In this document: in pieces, positions 22,122 through 34,332 of the stretch
Position numbering within the stretch: position 1 is the stretch's first letter
Layout: each line of letters begins with the position of its first letter
Source: Albugo candida
Taxonomy: Eukaryota > Oomycota > Peronosporomycetes > Albuginales
DNA: 64,000 nucleotides
Direction of reading: 5' to 3'
Assembly: GCA_040437565.1 (NCBI GenBank)
Contig: JBDOQK010000013.1
Location: forward strand, 310,001-374,000
The notes under the pieces: model-generated
The model's database searches: none
What the model was told of the DNA's origin: nothing
What the model saw: the letters and a program-made list of their open reading frames with translations, nothing else
Translations under genes and position numbers: made by a program

Positions 22122-23490
22122 ATGAAAAACATTTTTGGAAAGGAACAAATGAGACCCCAAACGTGTCCAGCAGTCCTGCCGGATGACAATTTCGCTCGCT
22201 TGAATACACGACATTTGAGGATTTCATGTTCAGGTATCGCTAGATTTGATGAAAAAGCATCTACTCGAAAGTCTCAATGGTCCCCACGAAGACGCCGCCA
22301 TCCGCTGCATATTGCTCCATTAATCGTCAGTCCGATTACAAATCAAATAAGAGCTGAGCAACTTTTGAACGAACTCGCATTGCCACGAAATAATAGAACT
22401 GATGTCAAAAATGCGGTCGGGGCGCTTGTTAGAGACAATCAGAGTCGGAGGAACGGCATGACAAAGTTACAGCGATCGTTTGATTCTGAAACTATTTGTT
22501 TGAACAAAGACAGCAGCATACTGGACATAGCGACCGAAGATCTCGATACCACGCTTCGAGAAGTGCGAAATGCTCTACTTTTGATATTTTTGACTAGTTT
22601 CACTATCTCAATCGACCTCAGATGGATCACGTTTTGCATCAGTTAAACGAATGGAAATCATGGCGTACAAAGACATTAGCTGCCAGCAATCACAAGGTAG
22701 CCATTAGTAGATGATCGAAAATAACCTGGCTTGTCAACATCGTTGTGAATCGTTAGGATGATAGCACAACTGGGAACAATGTGGAGCAGGAAATCATCTC
22801 CCTGACGCAGGAGGAAGATTCTCTTTTGCAGGGCCTCAAAGTGCGTATGTGTGAGCTGAAATAACTCCAAATCGTTCTTATCATGAAGTACACAGGAACG
22901 ACATCGAAAGCGACAATCAGTTCATGCCAAATTTGAAGAGCTGCTTCGAGACTCGTGGAAGCATGTACGTAACCCTCGTCTGATTTCTCAGAGAATGATT
23001 TTTCGTGGAATAGGACCAAATCGCAATTTCTCGAGCCAATACCGCATTGACGACGTCATCGCCTGCACAATTGCATCAATTAGAAGCAGAAGTGTTCGAT
23101 CTTGATGTCGAAAAAATCAAATCGGAAAAGAAACATCAAGTGCTTTGGGATTTAGAAGGAGCCAATGAATCGCTAGGTTCATTCGTCAACGTTGTACTAC
23201 GTTTTGTCAATCCACTAAGGACACTTCTGTTCTAGATTTCCAGCTTGTAGACGTAGAAGCGTATTNNNNNNNNNNNNNNNNNNNNNNNNNNNNNNNNNNN
23301 NNNNNNNNNNNNNNNNNNNNNNNNNNNNNNNNNNNNNNNNNNNNNNNNNNNNNNNNNNNNNNNNNCGTTTTGTCAATCCACTAAGGACACTTCTGTTCTA
23401 GATTTCCAGCTTGTAGACGTAGAAGCGTATTCTTCCGAACTCGATCTTGTTCTGGCGCAATTCGCTTCCGCTGACTTAAATTCAAGTTGA
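22122..23490 (+). CDS. Unrecognised coiled-coil protein, 6 exons (last exon duplicated by a gap)
   Basis: Exons are 22122-22562, 22622-22696, 22757-22840, 22896-22964, 23014-23176 and 23402-23490, giving 306 aa; all phases agree. Introns are 49-60 nt. The first 100 residues are basic and polar (for example SPRRRRHP). The rest is predicted by eye as alpha-helical with heptad spacing: VLHQLNEWKSW, EQEIISLTQEEDSLLQGL, KFEELLRDSWKH, and LHQLEAEVFDLDVEKIKSEKK. I do not recognise the family; helical proteins of cilia, kinetochores and the cytoskeleton all look like this. The sixth exon appears twice (23236-23265 partial and 23402-23490) because of the gap at 23266-23365. Confidence 0.65.
23200..23431. 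repeat. Direct repeat of 66 bp around a 100-N gap (assembly artefact)
   Basis: 23200-23265 and 23366-23431 look identical on either side of the gap. They contain the last intron's end and the start of the final exon of the coiled-coil gene. Confidence 0.9.
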
Positions 23491-24225
23491 GTGTTGACAA
23501 CAGCGGATGATTCAACACATGAGAATTAGAGCATCAAGTTAATTCAAGTACGCCATAAAAACAGGGTGGTATCGTCAAACGAAGAAAAACTGTTGTGCAA
23601 TTTCGGTAGTAGAGTCGTTTGTTTCCATAGTGGAAGAAATGTTGAGAAAAAAGAAGAGCTGAAAAAGGACAATGCACACTCAAGTCTTCCCTTCTAAAAT
23701 CTTTAATTGGACCAAGACTTTACGTGAACGAAGAGAAACTGAGCACACTTCTCACCACACTTTAGTCATTCGATACGGAACCGAAATTAAGCTGACATGA
23801 TTTTCTCTTATTATTATATTACAACGACCGACTGTGAGGATGGGTAATGGGTACCATATGGAAATACTGTCGGGGTTGTACAAAAACGGAGCATGATGAC
23901 AGGGTTGCGTTGTCTAGTGCCCAAAAACTTCGTGACCTTGCTTTTGATTCTCCAATACAACTTCGAAGTTTGTAAAATAATTGCGAATGTATCACGACCC
24001 CAGCGACTAAATCACCCTCCCTTTCTTGCGACACTGGCTACCAAAAAATACATGGTAGTCGTCGTTGATCAATGTACGCTCTTCGATTTGATTTCCTGTG
24101 TGGATGGACTGGGTCACTGGTTGCTTGTTGCATAACGTAATTGACGGATCCTCATTCTTGAATTTGCAAGACACCCAACGAACACGAGAGACGCAAGATC
24201 GGGCACACAGATCAAAGCAGTCATA
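23491..24225. promoter_or_regulatory. Upstream region of GH81 copy 2
   Basis: About 735 nt with no coding sequence I can support. It lies between the coiled-coil gene and the second GH81 gene and should contain the promoter of the latter. Short AT-rich runs are present; no motif is claimed. Confidence 0.4.
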
Positions 24226-27163
24226 ATGAAAAATGCGATTTCTTGCCTCAGTTTTGCCCTAGCGGTTTGCAAAGACTCTCGAGTGTTTGCTCAAGAAATG
24301 AATGCAACCGGTGATGCTGGCTTACCCCCCATGTCATTGATAAAGTCAACGGATGCGATGCAAAGTCTTGTACCACCCAAATTTGTCGATCCCAATATTC
24401 GCCAAAAACGAGCCATTCCGACAAATGCGTGGTGGGCAAATCTTATTGCTTACGATAAATCCAACGTCGTCCAGCCCGCCTGGTCCAATCCGTTCTCGAT
24501 CTCAATTATAATCGATCGAGCACCATTCGGAATCGCGTTGAATTATCCTTACGCTCGTCGATTCACTGGTGGATCATCGGGAAACAACGGTGCTGTCAAG
24601 TTTTACTCCCACGGGCTTGTCAAAGATGCGATTTTCGGTGCTATAGAGTTTTCTGGGCAACCAAAGTTCCTAGTGACTGACTGGTCCGACCTTGGATGTA
24701 CACTGGAACTATCAACCTCTTCTGATTGCAAAATTGTGTCTGATATTCTATCGGGAATGGCATATGGAACGTACAGATACACAAATTTGACTCCAAAACT
24801 GACCATGAGTACAGCGATAATCTCGTTAAATGGAGAAGGACCTGGAACAGTAACTACGTCCAGACTGGAAATTTCCTTGAACAATGGACAAAAATGGATC
24901 GTATATTCTCTATCCAGCGAAGGAACTGTGGAAGAGCCAATAACTTGGACTTGTGAAGATGGAACGAACGTACGAGCATCTTCCGTATTCAATGGAATCA
25001 TCCGTGCATCTCTACTTGTTGGTGAAAATGGTAATCCTGAGGTCTCTGCAGCTCTAGATCGGTATCGAACTTGTATTCCAATAAGCGGCACAGTCGATAT
25101 TCCAGATGATACGTCCTACAGTCTCGAATATAAAACAATGGGTGATTGTGGCGGAGGCTTGCTACATTACGGCCAGCAGCATCATGTGGATTCCATTGAT
25201 ATGTCTTCTATAACAGCAGTTACCGGCATGACTAGCAATTCTGCCACTAGAGGTCCAATGCAGGCTTTGGCTACAAATTGTCGAGAAGATTCTTGTCAAT
25301 GGAAATTTTTTGAAACGCAGGAAACCGCAACAGATATCTTCCCACCACGAGGTGTCTCTACTTCTCTCACAAGCCAGCACCGTTTAATGGAGAAATTGCG
25401 CCAAGACATAGAAGCACAGTGGTCTGTGCCTTTAGGAGGCAGTTATTACTTTAACGGTAAACTTGTCCAAAAATACGCCTCATTGTGCATCGTCGCAAGT
25501 GACGAGAATGTGGTAGGATCCGACTCGGCTTTGCTTCAAACTTGTTTGGGAAAACTACGCGAAGTGATGCAGCCTTATCTGACAAATTCCTGGACCAATG
25601 AACTCGTCTATGATGTGATCTACGGTGGTATTGTGAGTTCAGAAGGATTCAAAAGGAAGGACGCTGGAGCCGATTTCGGTAATTCCATGTACAACGATCA
25701 TCATTTCCATTTTGGATACTGGCTGTACACGAGTGCCATCATCATCCAATTGGACCCAAAATGGGAAAGAATAGACGAGCTCAAGACGATGTCGAATTTG
25801 TTGGCGTATGATGTGGCAAATTGTGTTGCAAATGACGCTAATTATCCCCGTTTTCGTAATTTCGATTGGTTCCGAGGCCATTCGTATTCGCATGGTGCCA
25901 CGTCGTTAGGAGACGGAAAGGATCAAGAAAGTAGTTCCGAGGATATAAACTTCTCGTTTGGGCTTTACTTGTATGGGAAAGCTAGCGCAAACCCTCTTTT
26001 CGAACGAATCGGACGCGTGATGACCCGACTCAATACTCGAGCCGTTAAAATGTATTTCTTGATGCAAGACGGAAATACGATTCATCCTTCCAATTTCATC
26101 GCAAACAAAGTAACCGGTATTATTTTCGACAATAAGGCGGATTATGCGACTTGGTTCAGCCCGGAAAAGTACTCGATTCATGGAATTCAAATGCTGCCAG
26201 TCAGCCCGCAGACTGAACTTGTACGAACAAAACCATTCGTACAGCAGGAATGGGAGCAAGTGTTATCTCGAGAACCGATTGTACGCAACGAAAACATCGA
26301 CAACNNNNNNNNNNNNNNNNNNNNNNNNNNNNNNNNNNNNNNNNNNNNNNNNNNNNNNNNNNNNNNNNNNNNNNNNNNNNNNNNNNNNNNNNNNNNNNNN
26401 NNNNTCCATGTACAACGATCATCATTTCCATTTTGGATACTGGCTGTACACGAGTGCCATCATCATCCAATTGGACCCAAAATGGGAAAGAATAGACGAG
26501 CTCAAGACGATGTCGAATTTGTTGGCGTATGATGTGGCAAATTGTGTTGCAAATGACGCTAATTATCCCCGTTTTCGTAATTTCGATTGGTTCCGAGGCC
26601 ATTCGTATTCGCATGGTGCCACGTCGTTAGGAGACGGAAAGGATCAAGAAAGTAGTTCCGAGGATATAAACTTCTCGTTTGGGCTTTACTTGTATGGGAA
26701 AGCTAGCGCAAACCCTCTTTTCGAACGAATCGGACGCGTGATGACCCGACTCAATACTCGAGCCGTTAAAATGTATTTCTTGATGCAAGACGGAAATACG
26801 ATTCATCCTTCCAATTTCATCGCAAACAAAGTAACCGGTATTATTTTCGACAATAAGGCGGATTATGCGACTTGGTTCAGCCCGGAAAAGTACTCGATTC
26901 ATGGAATTCAAATGCTGCCAGTCAGCCCGCAGACTGAACTTGTACGAACAAAACCATTCGTACAGCAGGAATGGGAGCAAGTGTTATCTCGAGAACCGAT
27001 TGTACGCAACGAAAACATCGACAACACTTGGTTGTCGTTGCTCTACTTGAACTACGCTCAATTGGATCCTAACCGTGCCATGGAAGTTCTGGAACGTGCA
27101 GCTATGGACGATGGATTAACCCGTACTTGGGCTCTTTATATGTCGGCATCATATGCTGTGTAG
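24226..27163 (+). CDS. Endo-1,3-beta-glucanase, glycoside hydrolase family 81 (copy 2, split by a false duplication)
   Basis: The true coding sequence is 24226-26304 followed directly by 27026-27163 (738 aa). The intervening gap and the block 26405-27025 repeat what comes before. A signal peptide (MKNAISCLSFALAVCKD) starts the protein. The same landmarks as copy 1 are seen: RAIPTNAWWANL, FGNSMYNDHHFHFGYW, NFDWFRGHSYSHG and DGKDQESSSEDINFSFG. It ends NTWLSLLYLNYAQLDPNRA...LYMSASYAV, matching copy 1's NPWLSLLYANYARVDKVTA...IYMAAGQGQE. By eye the two proteins share roughly half their residues in the catalytic part, so they are old paralogues rather than a recent duplication. It is a secreted beta-1,3-glucan hydrolase. 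Confidence 0.92.
25684..27025. repeat. Direct repeat of about 621 bp around a 100-N gap (assembly artefact)
   Basis: 25684-26304 and 26405-27025 appear identical and flank the gap at 26305-26404. This is the largest false duplication in the window and repeats the GH81 catalytic region. Confidence 0.92.
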
Positions 27164-27425
27164 ATAGAAACGTTCATGAGGCTGAGATGTTAAATGTTTT
27201 GCCGTTTTCTACCGTCGATAAAAATCAAAATAGCGCTATTTTGTGATCAGACTCTTACATTGCTTTTTGGCTTTTTTTCGATATAATTTGCCAGTGTGAT
27301 TGCATCTCCTAATTGGTTTAATACTGTACGCTAAGTCCAAAGTTCGCTTTTTCTTTCTCTTTGTGGTTCATTGATTCTTAACCAACCTCAAGATCGCGCA
27401 AATCCTTCATTTTTGATTTAGCAAC

Positions 27426-29406
27426 ATGATGATGGTACCTCGCATCAAACTGATAGCTCGTCACATTCGAGTGCTAATTTCAATGCTTTATCGTGTGCTG
27501 TCTCTCTAGCAACCGCAAATCATCCTGCTCAAAGAAGGCACAGATACCAGCCAGGGCAAAGCACAACTTATCAGTAATATCAACGCATGCCAAGCCATCA
27601 TGGAATCCGTACGAACCACGCTGGGGCCTTTGGGAATGGATAAGCTCATCCACGCAAATAATAAGGTACAATTGCTTTATTGTAAGGGTGAGGAGGGGGA
27701 GTGATGTAGTCCACTCGTGTCTCTGTAGACGACGATATCGAATGATGGAGCGACGATAATGACTCTTTTGGATGTTGTCCATCCGGCGGCCAAGACACTT
27801 GTCGATATTTCTTTGTCTCAAGACGCCGAAGTTGGAGACGGAACTACTTCTGTCGTGCTTCTCGGCGCTGAGTTTTTGAAACAGAGCAAGTCATTTATTG
27901 AAGATAATATGCATCCACAAACGATCATCAAGGTTCTAATGATTTAGCCAGTGCGCATTTGTGCAACATTCTGACGTTTTGAATGTTCGGACAGAGTTAT
28001 CGTAAAGCCTGTCAGCTCGCTGTGCAAAGGATAAAAGATATTGCAGTCCGAATTGATGAAACGGACGAAGAAAGTAAACGACAAATGTTGGAACGTGTTG
28101 CTGGAACAGCTCTCAATTCAAAGCTTATCGCTCGTCACAAACCTTTTTTCACGCCGATGGTACGAGGTCTCGTTTTCACGTTACCAAAATTCATACTGGA
28201 ATGATGCTTGACTAGATTGTGGATGCCGTCCTCAGTTTGGATAAGGATTTGGACATTAGTATGGTTGGCATTAAGAAAGTGTCGGGTGGCTCTGTAACAG
28301 AATCTTTTCTCGTCCAAGGTGTTGCTTTCAAGAAAACTTTTTCATATGCGGGTTTTGAGCAGCAACCGAAAACATTTGTGGATCCCAAGATTCTTCTTCT
28401 GAATGTTGAGTTGGAATTGAAGTCGGAAAAGGAGAATGCTGAGATACGTATCGACGATCCTGAAAAGTATCAGTCGATTGTTGATGCTGAATGGAACATC
28501 ATATACGAAAAGCTGGATCTTTGCGTCAAATCTGGAGCACAAATCATCTTATCAAAGCTACCGATCGGTGATCTTGCTACACAATATTTCGCAGACAGAG
28601 GACTCTTTTGTGCCGGTCGAGTGGCACAAGACGACATGGAGCGCACCTTACGAGCTACAGGAGGGGTTCTTCAAACGTCTGTGAATGATATGACTTGCTC
28701 TATTCTGGGTTCTTGTGGCCGCTTCGAAGAGCGTCAAGTAGGTGGTGAACGCTACAATATCTTTATGGAGTGTCCTGAAGCCAAAAGTGCCACAATTGTC
28801 CTTCGCGGAGGAGCGGATCAATTCATCGAAGAAGCACACCGTTCCGTCCATGACGCATTGATGGTTGTAAAGCGAGCTGTAACTTCATTCACGATCGTAC
28901 CCGGCGGAGGCGCCATTGAGATGGAGATATCTCGTCATCTACACAAGCATGCGCGCACAATCGAGGGGAAAATGCAGCTGTTGATCAATGCGTACGCGAA
29001 AGCATTTGAAATCATTCCACGTCAGATTTCAGACAACGCCGGACACGATTCCACGGGTATACTGAATCAGTTGCGTCAGATGCATTCCAAAGACTCGGAT
29101 GAAGGTAAATGGTACGGAGTGGATATCAATTCCGGTGGAGTTTGTGACACTTACAAATCGCACGTGTGGGAGCCTGCAGCCAACAAAATCAATTCTATCG
29201 CAGCAGCAACTGAAGCGGCTTGTCTTATCTTATCCGTCGACGAGACCGTGCGAAATCCAAAGTCGGAGCAGCCTGAAGCGACTGGCGGAGGCCAACCAAT
29301 GAGTGCAGCAATGGGAGGACGAGGAATGGCTGGAATGGGCATGGCTCCAGGAGGTAGAGGTCTCGGACGTGGTGTTCGTGCCTTCCGCGGGAAAGGAGGT
29401 GCTTAG
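27426..29406 (+). CDS. CCT7: Chaperonin CCT/TRiC subunit eta, 5 exons
   Basis: Exons are 27426-27434, 27510-27665, 27729-27932, 27995-28159 and 28216-29406, giving 574 aa. A nine-base first exon (ATG ATG ATG) spliced to [12 protein letters not shown] gives the N-terminus usual for CCT7. Seen: [12 protein letters not shown], the nucleotide-binding SNDGATI and [16 protein letters not shown] segment, [23 protein letters not shown], the eta-specific [14 protein letters not shown], and [11 protein letters not shown]...WYGVDI. The C-terminus is a Gly/Met/Arg-rich tail. One of eight subunits of the cytosolic ring that folds actin and tubulin with ATP. The gene ends 68 nt before the malic enzyme ATG on the same strand. 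Confidence 0.95.
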
Positions 29407-29474
29407 CTTTAATCAATGGAAGAAAGCTTCTCGTGTTCTTACTGCATGCGCATTCATTTTCAACCAATCACATA

Positions 29475-31534
29475 ATGACACCATTTTCAACCAATCTGAG
29501 AAGATTTAGTTCTATGATGATTCCTGCGTCATCGCGTTCTCGAATCATTGGATTATTGCGCTCTACTAAGCAATGTAAATCGCTGTGTAAGCACACACAC
29601 ACCGATACAGTTTTATTGAGAGCCTCCTTCTGCAGTCAACATACTGTCAGTCCAGAAGATGACGCTATTCTCGAATCGACAGAGATTTTAAAGCGAATTG
29701 AAAAACATGTTCCCCCTATCAAAGTGGGCAAACATGGCATTGAGATCGTAAGTGACGTCATACTGCAGTGCTTTCCTCACGGTGACTCGTTTGTTTCAAT
29801 AAGGTGCACGATCCGCTGTACAATAAAGGCACTGGCTTCAAATTAGTCGAAAGAGATCGTCTCGGTACGAAAGCTGTTATCGTCACCTCATGACACCGTC
29901 GCTGAGCCCGTTTTTGGTAAAAAGGATTACGCGGTCTGGTTCCACCTCGACTTCTATGCATGAATACCCAATTGAAAAAAGTTTATGAGCTATTGCATGC
30001 GGAATCGGACCCACTAAGAAAATCGCTGTTTCTGTCGGATCTTCAAAATCGCAATGAAACACTTTTTTTCCGCTTACTGATTGATCATATCGAAGAATTC
30101 GGTACGAGCACTCGATTGACTGCATTTCTGCCTATTGACTCTTATTTTTCTATAACAGCGCCGCTGGTGTACACGCCGACAGTGGGGCAAGTGTGTCAAA
30201 AATTCGGAAGTATGTTCCGTCGTACTCGTGGAATGTATTTTAGCAGTGAGGATCGTGGACAATTCGGTGCGATGCTGCATAATTGGCCGTGTGAAGACGT
30301 TCAGGTCATTGTCGTCACTGATGGGAGTCGCATTCTCGGTCTAGGAGATCTTGGTGTGAATGGTATGGGTATACCGATTGGGAAGCTAGCGCTCTACACA
30401 GCTGCTGGTGGCATAGATCCACGAAAAGTACTTCCGGTCATGCTGGACACTGGAACCAACAATGAAACGTTATTGAAGGACCCGTATTACTTTGGAATGC
30501 AGCATAAGCGAATTACAGGGGAGGATTATTGGTCCTTTTTGGATGAGTTTATGACAGCAGTTCGGTATCGGTGGCCTCAGGCTTTGGTCCAATTTGAAGA
30601 TTTCTCTAGTGATCACGCGGCGAGTGTGCTGAATGCTTATCGCCTAAAGCAGTTGTGTTTCAATGATGATATACAAGGGACAGGCGCTACAGTCTTAGCA
30701 GGAGCATTAAGTGCCTGTGCTCGTGTCGATATACCTCTTAAAGATCAGCGTATAGTCATTCTAGGGGCTGGAAGTGCGGGTCTAGGAGTCGCCACGACAC
30801 TTTTACAAGGAATGTTGCGGGAAGGTTTGGATGCCGATGCTGCAAGAAAGCGCTTCCACATCGTTGACAAAGGTGGATTGATCGGAGGCAGTCGAAATAC
30901 GCTCGCATCTGGTCAAAAGTACTTTGCAAGCGCAGACTTGCCGGATCGAATAAGCTTGCTCGAAGTCATCAAACATGTCAAACCAACAATGCTTTTGGGT
31001 CTAAGTGCTGCCAAAGGAGCGTTCACGGAAGATGTGATTCGCGAAATGGCTCAACACGTCCGACATCCGATCATCTTTCCATTGTCGAATCCAACGTCTG
31101 TGGCCGAGTGTACAGCGAAACAAGCGTATGAATGGACTGATGGTCGCTGTTTATTTGCAAGTGGAAGTCCATTCGATCCAATAGAGTACAATGGCAAGAC
31201 ATACGCAGTGAGCCAATGTAACAACATGTTTATCTTCCCGGGCGTTGGATTAGCTTCTGTCCTCAGTCAAGCATCTAGAGTCAGTGATCGCATGTTATAT
31301 TCAGCAGCCAGAGCTCTAGCGAATTGCATGACACCCGATGATATCCAACGAGGCCAAGTCTTCCCCTCCGTCAAGAATATTCGTCAGGTTTCGTTAAAAG
31401 TGGCTGTCGCTGTAATGCAATCGGCTATGGATGACGAGGTCGCACTGAATTCTCCAAAGATACGCCGTGGAGCTAGTTTGGAAGAATTCATCGCGTCCAA
31501 AATGTATACGCCGACGTATCCATCTCTCGTCTAA
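29475..31534 (+). CDS. Malic enzyme, probably mitochondrial NAD-type, 4 exons
   Basis: Exons are 29475-29747, 29804-29864, 29925-30101 and 30159-31534 (628 aa). The first 50 residues are rich in Arg/Ser with few acids, like a mitochondrial targeting sequence. Seen: DPLYNKGTGF, LRGLVPP, PLVYTPTVG, the conserved SRILGLGDLGVNGMGIPIGK, metal-binding region FEDFSSDHA, NDDIQGTG, the NAD(P) fold GAGSAGLGVA, the block LIFPLSNPTS-like (IIFPLSNPTS) and FIFPGVGL. It decarboxylates malate to pyruvate. Intron 3 (30102-30158, 57 nt) lacks in-frame stops, so unspliced reading would insert 19 residues. NAD rather than NADP use is inferred from the targeting sequence and family, not proven. The stop is 66 nt before the next gene's ATG. 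Confidence 0.93.
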
Positions 31535-31600
31535 GCGCTCATCACCTTCGGGCGACCTCTCCATCATGCGACTGAAAAGGACAGAGCGTTAAAGCTTTTG

Positions 31601-34205
31601 ATGAAAATAGCCACAATGTTGTTACCGCTTCTGAATGTGAATATAACGCAAGAAACCTTTGAATTGGAATCTTCAGCAATCGATTTCTTGCAGCAAACTG
31701 CCGATACGCTCCTTTTAGTCGCTGTAGTCGCTTCCGTCAAGGTCGTTTGAGCCTCGGGGCATGCCACTTTTTGTCTTTACGAAAACGTTTCGCTAGGAAC
31801 AACGTGAGGCTGTATCGCTTATCGACGACATTGCGGATGCATTTCAGCAAACAGAGACGCTACCGAATGATCGGAATGCCCACAAATTGAGCGAGTTTAC
31901 GAGGTACAGAAGATTTATGTGTACGTATTCCGGCTCAAATGATGTCTTTAGCTGCAATGGAATTTGGCTTTTCATGCAAGAAGCATCAGCAGATTCTCAC
32001 ATAAACCGTATCGGCTTCCTATATAGCGATATTGGAGTCCTCCCATCGGTCAGTGAGCGCTGATATTGACGGGTAGAAATGACACGATACTTAGGGAATC
32101 GAGGCTCGACTTTTCTTGATAATGTCAAGAGTGTGTCACTGCGTACTGGCACCATTTTTCGGAGATTGTATCGATCAATTGAAAGTCTTTGGAGACCGTT
32201 GTTTGCTGGCTGCTGAATTTCAGAAGGAAGGAAAATTCAACAGCAAAAGACTTGAGAGTCCCCAGCTACTCTGTCTCATGGAAGGCAGCGTGCAAAGCGC
32301 TGAGATGACGGACAGTGATACTATTCAAGCATTTCTCCATCGGAGCCAAAGCTTTCCAGAAAAAGCGCAAGATCCGACTTGGGAGCTTTTTTCCGACTTG
32401 AACATTTACGCCATCTCCGATCTTTATGGCATTAAGAAGCGTAGTAAAGTGTTGGCAGCGTTGACGGAATCCCAAAAGCGCCCGATTTTCGGTGATATTC
32501 GAATGGATGGCCCATTATGCTGCATACTTCTGGAACACTTGGTCGCACAACATGAGGAACAAGCTCAAGAGGAATGGAAGTCTCTACTGGAACAATGCTA
32601 CACTCAGGTCGTATGTTTGGCTGTGAGACGATATGAAGGCCTCATGTCGGCCTCAATGATATTTTCCGAGACATTGAGCTCTCAATCTCTTTCTAATTCA
32701 TATGAAGCACATACGTTGCGTCAAATGCATACAAATGCCATGCGACTCGGAAAAGCCGACATACAATGCAAAATCTCACGCGATAGTGTTCACTATGCGA
32801 CCTGCTCGGTATAGTGCTCCCAATCCTTTCGGGGCTTGTTTTCTCATTCATTTGAATTGCTGATGTCACAGAAACGCTTCAAAGACTCCGTAGTATTGAT
32901 TTTCAGATCTCTCTGCATAGAGAATACGAAGAGATCAGCATCGTCTTGCATATTCCTTATATCGCAGCTATACGGCGATATCGAGGCAGAAACTGGCCGG
33001 GCATTACAAAAATTGCAAAATTCTGTCGATCGCATTCCCTCTTCAAAGCTTCGATCGTTCGAGCACGGGGTACATCGACTTGCATTCTCCCTCGTATATC
33101 AATTGACGCGATTTGTGCAGCGATTTTGGCATCGCTACAAGCTTCATTTGCACAGAGTCCTCGATGCGTATGAATGTGGTGCGCAAGGTCCAATGAAGGT
33201 CTGTCGATCAGAGGCTGTGTCACAAGCTCATTCTCCATCCACAGACTAAAGTACTGGCAATCTTCCTCCACACCCATCTTTATCGTCATTTGCTCAAGGT
33301 GAATGAGGAACTGGACAATATATCGCTTCGTGATCGAATGGAAATGGAAGAGAAGAAAAATTCGTTGACGTATCAGTTGGATCAAGAACGTAGCAACCAG
33401 ATGAGACTCGAAGCGGTACAATGACCATAATATCTTTGTATGAACCATAAAGACCTTTTTCCAGCAATACACGCAAGTTCGGGACGAAATGGACGCATCT
33501 CTGGCAAAGAAAACAGCACATTTCCATGTACGTTATATAGCTATGGACAAAAAAATGGTGCTGAAAATGCTTCAGGTACAAAAAGCAGCACTAAAGTCGA
33601 GTCTCGACAATGTGGAGTGTAAATTTGGAATTGCCAGTAATCAACGTGTGCTTTTGGAAGAAGCGGCTTTCCAAGCTGTGAGATAGAAAGCCCACATAGT
33701 TGAGGTCTTCACGTTCGACACTCTGATAGATTCAGCTTCCAGCGAAAAAAGCGCTTGAGGTCGCCAAGAACCAATGTCGGAAGGAAGGCTATCTGATCAA
33801 ACAAGGAAGAGGCCGAGATCTGAGGAATCCATTGCGCAGTAAAGCCTGGAAACAACGATATTTCTGCCTTTGTAACAACACATTATCGTATGCGAAAACT
33901 CGCGATGACTATGAGCGTGGTCGTCTTCTTGGAACACTTTGTATCAGCGGGTAAGCAGTTTTCCCATCGATCAATTTATTTCTCAATTTTTTGATAGATG
34001 TCATATCGAAGAGGCTATCGACATATCCGATGGATTTCTGATTCTTCGGCCGTCCGGTGTTGCGCCTTTGCCTTACCGCGTCGATACCAAGCCAATGACT
34101 CTAAAAATGCAACGCAATTATAACATGCGTGCACGTTCTATCGACGAACGAGATGTTTGGGTACGTAAGCTCCGACAGGCTGCGACGTGGTCGGAACACA
34201 ATTGA
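31601..34205 (+). CDS. PH-domain protein with long helical N-terminal region, 9 exons
   Basis: Exons are 31601-31741, 31797-31903, 31952-32048, 32095-32808, 32872-33198, 33245-33415, 33465-33677, 33736-33950 and 33998-34205, giving 730 aa; all phases agree. Introns are 46-63 nt. A pleckstrin-homology domain fills the last 140 residues: KEGYLIKQGRGRD, KAWKQRYFCLCNNTLSY, then MRARSIDERDVWVRKLRQA with the invariant Trp of the final helix. PH domains bind phosphoinositides or proteins at membranes. A coiled coil precedes it (NEELDNISLRDRMEMEEKK region). The first 500 residues are mixed alpha and I do not recognise a domain in them. The ATG at 31601 is the first after the upstream gene's stop in that frame; an unseen upstream exon is possible. 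Confidence 0.8.
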
Positions 34206-34332
34206 AGAGATTCTCGCGATCGAGTGCTTTGATGTGATGAAATGTGTTTGAAATAAAATTTGAATCTTACATCACTGAGAGGAGTTTGCTAAGTAAACGA
34301 GATCAAGGACCGACTAGCTTTACTCCGATTAG

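Noticed and set aside
26405-27163. A third, partial GH81 gene
   Set aside because: It is identical to the preceding block and begins exactly at a gap, so it is the 3' part of copy 2.
31601-34205. Several separate small genes in this stretch
   Set aside because: Nine pieces join in one frame through 46-63 nt introns with GT and AG ends, finishing in a complete PH domain.
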